Source: Victivallaceae bacterium
GTDB lineage: Bacteria; Verrucomicrobiota; Lentisphaeria; Victivallales; Victivallaceae
Assembly: GCA_028709805.1 (NCBI GenBank)
Contig: JAQUTL010000017.1
Location: 1-52,426 of the forward strand
DNA: 52,426 nucleotides
Direction of reading: 5' to 3'
Part shown: positions 23,567 to 32,021 of the stretch, one piece after another
Layout of the letters: each line of letters starts with the position of its first letter
How positions within the stretch are numbered: position 1 is the first letter of the stretch
Notes under the pieces: generated by a model
Seen by the model: the letters and a program-made list of their open reading frames with translations, nothing else
What the model was told of the DNA's origin: nothing
Database searches by the model: none
Translations under genes and position numbers: made by a program

Positions 23567-24229
23567 ATGAATGGATACAAAATCGAGCGCACGGCGGAGA
23601 ATTTCTGCTGCGCCAGTCTGTTGAGTTCAAACGCCTGGAACGGAGCCAATGTTGCGGAGCTTTCACACTCCCGGCCGGAGTCCTCGCCTGAAGCGCCGTC
23701 CGCCTCGGTGCGAATGCTTTATAATTCCAAGGGACTTTTCGGCCGTTTTCAGGTGCGCGGCGAATATGTCCGCTGTGCCGCGGAAAAATTTCAGGACCCG
23801 GTCTGTCTGGACAGCTGCGTGGAATTTTTCGTTGAACCGGCCGGCAACCGCGGCTATATCAACTTTGAGTTCTCCGGTTCCGGAGTTTTCCTCTGCTCGC
23901 ATATCACCGACTGCAAACGGACGCCCAACGGATTCGCCGCCTTTGAAATGCTCAGCCCGGACGACGCTTCCAACATCGTATCCGCCCCCACCCTGCCGCG
24001 CAAAACCGACGGATTCGGCATGCCGGTGGACTGGGAGCTTGGCTTCTTCATCCCGTTCACCGTCTTTGAAAAACGCGGCTTCAAAGCCCCCGGTTCCGGC
24101 GACGTCTGGCGGGCCAACTTCTACAAATGCGGCGACAAAACGCCGTTTCCGCACTGGCTGGCCTGGCGGCCGGTCGATGAATTGAATTTTCACCTGCCGC
24201 GCTGCTTCGGAGAGATAATCTTCGCCTGA
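23567..24229 (+). CDS. CBM9-like (DOMON-type) carbohydrate-binding protein
   Basis: I use the ATG at 23567, which has GGAAGGAA upstream; an in-frame extension to 23501 would cover the promoter. The 220-residue product has no signal peptide and consists almost wholly of a CBM9-like beta sandwich: WNGANVAELSHSRPE, VRMLYNSKGLFGRFQVRGEYVRC, LDSCVEFFVEP, GYINFEFSGSG, and a C-terminal GDVWRANFYKCGDKTPFPHWLAW. Family 9-like domains without a signal peptide occur widely as stand-alone proteins, and their ligand is usually unknown. It is monocistronic, ending at a good intrinsic terminator. Confidence 0.75.
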   Translation: MNGYKIERTAENFCCASLLSSNAWNGANVAELSHSRPESSPEAPSASVRMLYNSKGLFGRFQVRGEYVRCAAEKFQDPVCLDSCVEFFVEPAGNRGYINFEFSGSGVFLCSHITDCKRTPNGFAAFEMLSPDDASNIVSAPTLPRKTDGFGMPVDWELGFFIPFTVFEKRGFKAPGSGDVWRANFYKCGDKTPFPHWLAWRPVDELNFHLPRCFGEIIFA

Positions 24230-24251
24230 ACCAACCCGCAGACAGGCAAAT

Positions 24252-24298
24252 AAAAACGCCGGCGACCGGGAAACATCCGCGGTCGACCGGCGTTTTTT
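24252..24298. terminator. Bidirectional intrinsic terminator
   Basis: AAAACGCCGG at 24253-24262 pairs with CCGGCGTTTT at 24287-24296, with inner ACCG/CGGT pairing. A-rich and T-rich tails flank the stem on both sides. It separates the convergent CBM9-like gene and the AIDA-repeat gene and should serve both. Confidence 0.8.
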
Positions 24299-24313
24299 CA
24301 CATCCGCGCTGCG

Positions 24314-27019
24314 TCACACACTGTACGAAACCGCCAGCGAACCCGAACTGCGCGTAAGGCGCAACTCGCCGGCGGCGAAGGCAACCGCCTCGTCAATGCC
24401 GAATCCGGCCAGTTTGCCGCCGTCATAACTCCATAATTCAACGGTGGCGCCGTCAAACACTCCGGTATTGTCAATGTCCAGCAGCATGCGGTCGCCCGCC
24501 GAATTGAAGTCTTCAATATCAACGATCAGTTTGACCACCGCCGTATCGTAGAACGACAGATCGTCAAGCCTTGCAAACGCCGAAGCATCCAGATTTTCCC
24601 GCTTGGTCAGGTCGAAACACAACGACCCGAGCGACAGAGGACAGTTCAGAACCGCCTCGGTCTTTCCTCCGAACACCAAATCATCAAAGTTGATCGCAGT
24701 GCCGGAAAATTCGCCGGTGAAATCCTCAAAGTCGAGCACCCGGTGACCGCTCACCGTTCCAGCCACCCGGCCGTCGCCGGAAACCACGCCGACATTGAGC
24801 CGGTCGCCGCTGCCGCTGAATACCGTCAGCGTTCCGCCGCCCACCGTGGAGCTGCCGCCCCGCGTGGAATGCGACGGATTGGCGCCGCCGGCATAGATAT
24901 TGCCATGAACCGACACCGAACCCTCCGTGGTGTCAATCTTCAGCGCAGTCGAACCGGTAACCGTGCTCTCTCCGCCGTCATAAGCGTAGCCGCCGCCATA
25001 AACGTCGGAGACGATCACCGATTTGGCGATATACAGCGTCGTCGCGGCAACCGTCGCGCGGCTGCCGGCATTTTGCGCCTGCGCTCCGGCCACCACCCGG
25101 GCAAGACGCGTGGCTCCGACAATAGAAATGTTGACGTTTCCAACCACCTCCGCGGCGCCGCCGTTCAACGCCACTCCGCCGCCCACCAGCCACGCCGAAT
25201 GCTGACCGGTCAACAGCATCTTGAGATTGTCGTCATGCGTGACCGCGCCGACCGTCACATTGACCGCGCCGCCCACCTTGACTGCGGAAGCGTTGTCCCC
25301 CGACCGGCTGCCGCCGTAAATAATGCCGGAATATCCGCCGCTGCCGAGCGTGAGCCAGACCGCGCCGCCGACACTGACACCATTGCCGCCGCCGTAAATA
25401 TTGCATGGATTAAGATCGGAAAGTTTGACCACGGCGTAAACGCTGCCTTCGACATTCTCCGCCGCACCGGTCAACATGCTTTTGACCCGGCAGTTCTCCG
25501 CATACAGCACCGAGTCGACGCCGGTCGCCCGGCCGCTGAGCCGAATGAATTTTCCGTAGATGTCCAGCCGCAGATTCCGCCCGTCTACCGTATAAGTGTA
25601 GGTTACCTCTCCGACACTGTGGCCGACGCCCGGCGTAAGCAGCGTCTCCACTCCGCCGACAGTCAAATTCAACCCCAGCGGCGGCGATGCCGCGCCGCTG
25701 GCAAGCACATATTTTCCGGTCAGCGCGCCGTCGCCGGACACACTCAACGCCGCCCCGGTCAGATTGTCCAGATTGACGATCATCGGCAGGCCGGACGACG
25801 GCGTCGTCGGATTTATCACCAGCGTTTTTGCGTAACTTACCGCGCCGGCCGCCTCAATGGTTCCGCCGGTCAGCAGCAGGGTTCCGGCGATTTGCGCTCC
25901 GCCGGACAGCGTCACTTTTCCTCCGGCAGCAGTCAGCGTTCCGGACAACACCGAGCCGGATTCCAGCACGATCCGCCCGCCGTTTGAAGCCGCGCCGCCA
26001 TCCAGCACCGCACCGGACAGCACCGCCGCGCTGCCGCCGCCATAAACGGTCGTTCCCGACGCATACCCTCCGGAATGCACCGTCTGCACCCCGCTCCCGG
26101 CCACGTTCACTCCAGTTGCGCTGCCGCCGGAGGATACCACCTGACCACCGCCCTCGACATAACCGCCGAAGGCGTATCCGCCGGACAACACAAACTGCCA
26201 CGCGTAAGCGCCGGACACGCCGGACGCCGGCGACAGCACCGTGTCATAAGCCGCACCGCCTTCATAAATCAACTGCGCGCCGTAATCAATTCCGGTGCCG
26301 GAGGTCATGCCGCCGTAATAGACATACTGTTCGCCGCCGGAGGTCACATAGGTGTCAAGCGCCACGCCGCGATAAGGCACATGCTGAAAACCGCCAATAA
26401 GAAACGCCGACAGCGATATGCCGCCGGTATAAGCCCAGCCTCCGCGCGAATAGTCAAAATATCCGAGATATTGCGTGCCGCCGGACAAAACCCGGGTGCC
26501 GAGCACGGCAACGGACGAATAGTCGGACTGACTCTCCGCCATGAATATCTGCGCCGCGCCGGAACCGATGACCGCGTCCACCGCTCCGATTGTCACCCCG
26601 GAAATACCCGGCGTGATATAGATAGCCTGAATTCCGCCGGCCACCGCGGTCGTTCCGTGCGCGGTGGCTCCGGCATAAACGGTCTGCTGCGCCAGACCGC
26701 TCAGCACCGTGCCGCTGGCCATCGCGCCGGCAAACAAAAGCTGGGCGCCGCCGGTCATCAATGTGTTGTACGCTTCGCCGCCGGAGTAGATTATCTGCGT
26801 TCCGTAACCGCCGCCGGACGAAGATATGCTGGTAAGATCGGCCAGACCGCCCGGCAGAACATGCTGCGTTCCGCCGGAATTTATCACCGTTTCCCGCGAA
26901 AAGGCGCCGCTCCATATCTGCTGCACGCCGCCGGAATTTATCACCGTCGAACTGGCGATGTCGCCTGAACTAAGAGCCATTGTGCTGTTTATCAGTTTTG
27001 TTCCGCTGTATACCGTCAT
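24314..27019 (-). CDS. AIDA-type repeat protein without visible translocator
   Basis: This 901-residue Gly/Ser/Ala/Val-rich protein starts with tandem degenerate repeats of the AIDA/autotransporter passenger type, such as STVINSGGVQQIWSGA, ETVINSGGTQHVLPGG and GTTVYGGGSAAVLSG, over about residues 1-400. A second repeat-like region (about 540-740) contains IYGGG and GGAVNVTVGA elements. Such repeats fold as parallel beta-helices in surface adhesins. Unusually, there is no N-terminal signal peptide and no C-terminal beta-barrel; the end is acidic (LIVDIEDFNSAGDRMLLDIDNTG). It lies 25 bp after a hybrid kinase gene with GAAAGGAA before its ATG, so it is probably the last gene of the kinase operon. 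Export route and ligand are unknown. Confidence 0.75.
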   Translation of the reverse strand: MTVYSGTKLINSTMALSSGDIASSTVINSGGVQQIWSGAFSRETVINSGGTQHVLPGGLADLTSISSSGGGYGTQIIYSGGEAYNTLMTGGAQLLFAGAMASGTVLSGLAQQTVYAGATAHGTTAVAGGIQAIYITPGISGVTIGAVDAVIGSGAAQIFMAESQSDYSSVAVLGTRVLSGGTQYLGYFDYSRGGWAYTGGISLSAFLIGGFQHVPYRGVALDTYVTSGGEQYVYYGGMTSGTGIDYGAQLIYEGGAAYDTVLSPASGVSGAYAWQFVLSGGYAFGGYVEGGGQVVSSGGSATGVNVAGSGVQTVHSGGYASGTTVYGGGSAAVLSGAVLDGGAASNGGRIVLESGSVLSGTLTAAGGKVTLSGGAQIAGTLLLTGGTIEAAGAVSYAKTLVINPTTPSSGLPMIVNLDNLTGAALSVSGDGALTGKYVLASGAASPPLGLNLTVGGVETLLTPGVGHSVGEVTYTYTVDGRNLRLDIYGKFIRLSGRATGVDSVLYAENCRVKSMLTGAAENVEGSVYAVVKLSDLNPCNIYGGGNGVSVGGAVWLTLGSGGYSGIIYGGSRSGDNASAVKVGGAVNVTVGAVTHDDNLKMLLTGQHSAWLVGGGVALNGGAAEVVGNVNISIVGATRLARVVAGAQAQNAGSRATVAATTLYIAKSVIVSDVYGGGYAYDGGESTVTGSTALKIDTTEGSVSVHGNIYAGGANPSHSTRGGSSTVGGGTLTVFSGSGDRLNVGVVSGDGRVAGTVSGHRVLDFEDFTGEFSGTAINFDDLVFGGKTEAVLNCPLSLGSLCFDLTKRENLDASAFARLDDLSFYDTAVVKLIVDIEDFNSAGDRMLLDIDNTGVFDGATVELWSYDGGKLAGFGIDEAVAFAAGELRLTRSSGSLAVSYSV

Positions 27020-27044
27020 AATATCATTATTCCTTTCGCCATTT

Positions 27045-30000
27045 TTAAGATTTCATCAATAACCCGTCATCCCGGCCGGCGCGGTTCAAATCCGAACCGC
27101 CGGAACCGCTGCGCCAATCGCCAATCTCCCGGCATATTTCGGCAAGTTGAAACGGCATGACCGGTTTGGTCAGCACCGTGTCAAAAACGGACATGTCAAA
27201 ATTCCGGCCATTCTCCACGTCGGCGGTGACCGCCGCGATAAACAGTCCGGAGTACAACGGATTGCCGCGCAGCGCCAACGCCAGTTCGGCGCCGTTCATG
27301 CCGGGCATCCACAGATCGGTCAGCACGCCATCCACACTCCGGCGGCCCAGTATTGCGAGCGCCTCCGCACCGCTTCCGGCGGAAACCACTTCCGCGCCAA
27401 GCCGTTTCAGCATCGCCGCCTGAACCTTCAAATTCATCGCGATATCGTCCACCAGCAGTATCGAGATCGGCACGCCGTCCACCGGGGAGCCGTCACCGGC
27501 GGTATGCGCCGCGCCGCGTGGAGCCGCAACGCAACAAACGCCGCGAATCTCTATTTTGAATTCACTCCCCCGCTCCGGCGCCGATTCAACGCCGATGCTC
27601 CCATTCATTTCGGCAAGCACGCGCCGGATTATCGCAAATCCGAGCGCGGTACCATCCACACCGCCGCGCAGCGACTGACCGTAGGCCAGCGGATCGAACA
27701 GCTGACGCTGCTCTTCCGGACCGATGCCGTGCCCGGTGTCTGCCACGCTGAAAGAGAGCCGTCCGACATCTCCGCCGGCGTCCGGACGGAATCCGGCGCG
27801 GATCGCCACCCACCCGGAATCGGTCCACTTCACCGCGTTGCCAATAAGATGGACCAGCATTTGCCGCAACCGCTCCGCATCGATCAACAGCACCGGCATG
27901 TCGTCCAGCTCATATTTCAGGACAATGCGCTTCCGGCGGCATTCGGCGGAGAAAAGCTCTCCGGCCGCGCGGATCAGCGCGGGAAAATCGGTCTCGGCGC
28001 GATTGAAACTCAGTTGTCCTGACTCAAGTTGCGACATGTCGATCACGTCGTTTATCATTGCCAGCAGCGCGGCTCCGGAATTATGGATGCAGTTTAAATA
28101 GTCGCCGCGTTCATTGTCCGGGACCTTCCCGTCGCGCAGCATTCCGGAAAATCCGATGATCGCGTTCAGCGGCGTCCGTAATTCATGACTGACTCCGGCC
28201 AGAAAAACACTTTTGACCCGGTCGGCCTCCTGAAGCCGGCGCATAGTGTCGGTAATCTGCCGCCGCGCCGATTCATGCGCCAGCAATATTTCAAGTATCC
28301 GGGCAAATGAACTGAGGAAGTTGACACTCCATGACGAAAGTGTAAAAGTGCGCTTTTCAAACGCCAGGCCGACATAGCCCCACAGCCGCCCCTTGAACTG
28401 TATCCGGTTGGCATACAGCGACCGGATATTGCCGGCATGCAGAAAACGCATCCAGTCCTCCGCCAAACCGACGGCGGCGCCCTCCCGGAATACATCGGCA
28501 ATAACGATCTGCTCATCCCGGGTGAAGACGCTTTCCCACGACGGATCGGTGGAATACGGCCGGTTCACAATCCCGGCAAAAAGCGGGTTGCGCCCGTCGG
28601 CGGAGGACTCGGCCACGCAGGATATCGTTTCGTCTTCAGAATTGAACCGCATGACATACGCCCGGTCGGCGCCGATATGCCGGCAGACCGACTCAAGACT
28701 CTCCATCAACGTCCTGAGCATATCGTCGCTGACCGCCACGGACTGCAGGCAGTTGTTCAATATTTTTTCATTGGCCAGCATCGCGTTCCAGTCGGTGACA
28801 TCCATGGCCGACTCAAGCACGCGAATCAGTTTTCCCCGTGCATCAAGCACCGGACGGGCTTCGACCTTGAATGTCCGGTCTCCGATGCGATATTCAAAAG
28901 AATTGTCGGTCAAGCTGCGCATTGTCCGACTGACCACGCAGTCCGAGGAACCGCCGCGTCCGCAGGCGAACACCTCGTGGCACGGCTGCTCCAGAATATC
29001 CCGCGACGACTTGCCGGCCATTTTCACCAGACAGTTGTTCACCCGGATTATCCGACGGCCGGTGTCGAACAACGCGACCGGAACCGGCAGATTGTCCAGA
29101 ATCAGCTGATTTTCCTCTTTGCCGAGTTTGCGCGCCAGCACAAGTTCAAACAAATGCACCGCCGAATGCATGAACTCAAGCTGCAGTCCGGAAAAATCGT
29201 CCACTCCGTCATCCTCGTACGACACGCCAATGATTCCCCAGGGAGACCCGTTGCAAGTGAGTTCCAGCACGCATACCGACTTGATGCGGTTCTCAAACAG
29301 AAACTCATCCCAGTTGCGGTTCGGATGTTCCCGCCAATATCGGATCATATCCGGCTCGGCGAACATTCCGCCGCTGCCGGCGGCCTCGCGAAACCTTGCC
29401 ACTGAAAACAGCCCGCCGTTTTGAAATCCATTGAAAATCGGCACCTTCCACGAGGCCGGATGTTCAATCGCCGCCATCAGGCCTCCGCTCTCCGTGTCAT
29501 ACTCCGCCAGAAACGCCCGGGAAGCGCCCATAAATTCGCAAACCACGCCGAGCGCGTCATTGAAATTGTCATCGTCGCGCCCGGAATGAAACAGCATATC
29601 CAGACAGCGCCCGAGCATTCGGCACGACCGCTGAAGTTCAGTCAATTCAGTGACATCCTGAATCAACCCGACAACCCGGCTCACGCCGCCGTCGACATAC
29701 AATCCGGCGCGGACCCGATAGGTGGACTGAAATTTTTCTCCGCCGCGATACTCAAGCGACATTTCACCGCTTTTCCGCCGTATCAGCTCAACAAACGCCG
29801 CAAGATATTTTTGGCGGTCCTCCGGATGCACCCACTCCTCAATGGACAGCCGCCGCCCGTCACGAGTCGGCCACAGCTTGTCCAGCGCGCCGGTCCCCTC
29901 CATGGTCTTGCGCTCGACATCAACGGAAAACGCCGCCGCATTGTTCAGCTCAAGCGCATAGTCCAGCAGTTTTATGGCATGCTCAAGATGTTCACGCTGG

Positions 30001-32021
30001 GCATATTCGCCGGTAACGTCCCGAAAAATCGCCGCCGCGCCGACAATCCGCCCTGACGCCTCGCGAATCGGCGCCGCGCAACTGGAAACATGATAAACCC
30101 CGCCGGTCGCCGCCATCACCTGCAACCGGTCGCCGGACTCAACGGCTTTTCCGCTTTCCAGCGCTTCGGCCAGCGGAGACTCCGCCGGCGACGAATCGGC
30201 GCACCAGGTAAAACGAACCACTTCACCGTGTTTTTTGCCGACCGCTTTTTCGGCGGTCCAGCCGGTAATTTTTTCCGCCTCCGGATTGATGACGCCAATC
30301 ACGCCGTCGGCATCGGTCAATATCACGCCGTCTCCAGTCAAACGCAACGCCAGCGACTGTTCGGCACGCAGCCGCGCCACCTCGTCGTAAGCAGCATTCA
30401 GCCGCCTGACCGCGCGACGGCGACCAACCGCCACCGCCGACAGCACACCGACAATCAACAGCGCCGTTACTACGGCAAAAGCCAAAATGTATTCCGGATA
30501 ACTGTAAAAATAGTCCTTGATCGCCGGAGCCTGAAGCATCGGCTCCGCATAACCGTCCAGCATCCGGCGCACCGTCTCCACCTCAATTCCGGAACTGGCC
30601 TTGGCCAGCACCGCAGCCAATCCGGAGTTTCCCTCCGTCTTCACCGCGATGGTGAAATCCTCCCGCATGCCGGGAACGATACGGGCATTAAGCCGGTGAT
30701 TGGAATTTCTCGCCACCAGTTCGGCGATCCCGCTGTAAATATAAAACACGCTGTTTTTTCCAGACACCACCGCACCGACCGCCTCATCTATCGAGTCGTA
30801 AAAAAACACCGGACACCCCGGACCGGCCAAACTCTTCAGCTCATCCGCCGACAACTCTCCACGCACCGCAGCAATAGAGCGCGCTACGCCGTCCACATCG
30901 TTGCCGCTCACGCCGGACACCGGAGAGGAAAAATATGGCCGGGTCAGAACGTAGCCGGCGGACTCCGCCTCGTTAAGACCGAGTCTGGCGCCGAATATAA
31001 TGTCCGCGCCGCGTTCGGCAACAATCTTCTCGTACTCATCCCGGGTCTCCGGCATAATCCAGCGCACCGCAAGACCGCTGCGGCTGAACACCACATCGCC
31101 GAGTTCACGAAATACGCCGCTCAATTTGCCGCCGTCCCAATATGAAAACGGACGGCAGTCCGGATTGAGCAGCGCGGTAAAAACCCGCCGTTCGGAATTG
31201 GCGGTCCAAATAAACTGCCGGTCGCTCAGGCTGAAAGTTATATGCTCCCGGACGGACGACGGAAAATACTTGTTATAAAGCTCCGCCACGGCGGTCGCCT
31301 CATTGCGGTTAAGTTCGGCAATGGCCGCGTTGAGCGCGGACAGCAGCTCCGGATTGCCCTTGCGGATCATGATGCGGAACGGAGTGCTGGAAAAACTGTC
31401 GAGAATCCATTCATTTTCGGCATAACGGAGCGATTCGGTCAGAATCGCGTCTATCCGGCCGCCGCGCTGGAGATCCTTCGCCATTCCGTCATAGTATTCA
31501 TACATGACCGGAACAAAATCAAACCCGTTTTTCCGGGCGAAAGCGCTAAGATGTTCATTGCATTGAATCCCGCGGGCCATTCCGATGCGGATGCCGTTCC
31601 AGTGCGCATAGTCGCATGGCAGATAGCGGGTGTCGCCGGAACGCACGGAAAGCACGCAGCTGAAGGTCCCGGTGGGATCGGAAAAATCAAATTTCAACGC
31701 GCGCTCTTCGGACACCTGAGCGCCGGGCAGAATGTCAATTTCGCCGCGCTCAAGCATTTCCATATTCTGCGCCCAGCTCTTGTCATTGCCGCAGTATTCA
31801 TAACGGAAATTGCCGTAAACCGCAAGCATTTGAAGATATTCATAGTCGAACCCGCCGCGAACGCCCCCCGCGGACTCCATATTGAATCCGGCCTGCTGAT
31901 AAAAGCCGACCCGCAACAACCGGCCGCCAACCGCGCCGGCGTCGGCGGCGTCCGCCAGCCCGGCTATTGCAACAACCAGCGGCAGCAGAAGCCTTTTCAG
32001 AATGGACAACATGATTTTCAT
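27045..32021 (-). CDS. Hybrid histidine kinase with dual solute-binding sensor domains (kinase A)
   Basis: This 1658-residue membrane sensor has, in order: signal peptide (1-25); two bacterial extracellular solute-binding (SBP_bac_3-like) domains at about 35-265 and 275-500; a transmembrane helix near 510-537; two PAS domains (about 560-800); GAF (about 805-960); PAS (about 975-1075); GAF (about 1105-1250); HisKA with phospho-acceptor His1279 in SHELRTP; HATPase (NAVKWTDSG, VADTGHGIG); and a receiver with Asp1569 in LTDLWMPG. The G2 box reads DGTALGFAI instead of GTGLGLAI, which might weaken nucleotide binding. The start overlaps the preceding kinase stop by four bases, and the AIDA-repeat gene follows after 25 bp. 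There is no output domain beyond the receiver. Confidence 0.92.
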   Translation of the reverse strand: MKIMLSILKRLLLPLVVAIAGLADAADAGAVGGRLLRVGFYQQAGFNMESAGGVRGGFDYEYLQMLAVYGNFRYEYCGNDKSWAQNMEMLERGEIDILPGAQVSEERALKFDFSDPTGTFSCVLSVRSGDTRYLPCDYAHWNGIRIGMARGIQCNEHLSAFARKNGFDFVPVMYEYYDGMAKDLQRGGRIDAILTESLRYAENEWILDSFSSTPFRIMIRKGNPELLSALNAAIAELNRNEATAVAELYNKYFPSSVREHITFSLSDRQFIWTANSERRVFTALLNPDCRPFSYWDGGKLSGVFRELGDVVFSRSGLAVRWIMPETRDEYEKIVAERGADIIFGARLGLNEAESAGYVLTRPYFSSPVSGVSGNDVDGVARSIAAVRGELSADELKSLAGPGCPVFFYDSIDEAVGAVVSGKNSVFYIYSGIAELVARNSNHRLNARIVPGMREDFTIAVKTEGNSGLAAVLAKASSGIEVETVRRMLDGYAEPMLQAPAIKDYFYSYPEYILAFAVVTALLIVGVLSAVAVGRRRAVRRLNAAYDEVARLRAEQSLALRLTGDGVILTDADGVIGVINPEAEKITGWTAEKAVGKKHGEVVRFTWCADSSPAESPLAEALESGKAVESGDRLQVMAATGGVYHVSSCAAPIREASGRIVGAAAIFRDVTGEYAQREHLEHAIKLLDYALELNNAAAFSVDVERKTMEGTGALDKLWPTRDGRRLSIEEWVHPEDRQKYLAAFVELIRRKSGEMSLEYRGGEKFQSTYRVRAGLYVDGGVSRVVGLIQDVTELTELQRSCRMLGRCLDMLFHSGRDDDNFNDALGVVCEFMGASRAFLAEYDTESGGLMAAIEHPASWKVPIFNGFQNGGLFSVARFREAAGSGGMFAEPDMIRYWREHPNRNWDEFLFENRIKSVCVLELTCNGSPWGIIGVSYEDDGVDDFSGLQLEFMHSAVHLFELVLARKLGKEENQLILDNLPVPVALFDTGRRIIRVNNCLVKMAGKSSRDILEQPCHEVFACGRGGSSDCVVSRTMRSLTDNSFEYRIGDRTFKVEARPVLDARGKLIRVLESAMDVTDWNAMLANEKILNNCLQSVAVSDDMLRTLMESLESVCRHIGADRAYVMRFNSEDETISCVAESSADGRNPLFAGIVNRPYSTDPSWESVFTRDEQIVIADVFREGAAVGLAEDWMRFLHAGNIRSLYANRIQFKGRLWGYVGLAFEKRTFTLSSWSVNFLSSFARILEILLAHESARRQITDTMRRLQEADRVKSVFLAGVSHELRTPLNAIIGFSGMLRDGKVPDNERGDYLNCIHNSGAALLAMINDVIDMSQLESGQLSFNRAETDFPALIRAAGELFSAECRRKRIVLKYELDDMPVLLIDAERLRQMLVHLIGNAVKWTDSGWVAIRAGFRPDAGGDVGRLSFSVADTGHGIGPEEQRQLFDPLAYGQSLRGGVDGTALGFAIIRRVLAEMNGSIGVESAPERGSEFKIEIRGVCCVAAPRGAAHTAGDGSPVDGVPISILLVDDIAMNLKVQAAMLKRLGAEVVSAGSGAEALAILGRRSVDGVLTDLWMPGMNGAELALALRGNPLYSGLFIAAVTADVENGRNFDMSVFDTVLTKPVMPFQLAEICREIGDWRSGSGGSDLNRAGRDDGLLMKS

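Noticed and set aside
24743..26968. Plus-strand open frames opposite the AIDA-repeat gene
   Set aside because: They are Arg/His-rich, repetitive because the gene beneath is repetitive, and lack ribosome binding sites.
24314..27019. CRISPR-like or tandem DNA repeats
   Set aside because: The repetition is at protein level and degenerate; there are no identical repeats with unique spacers and no cas genes.
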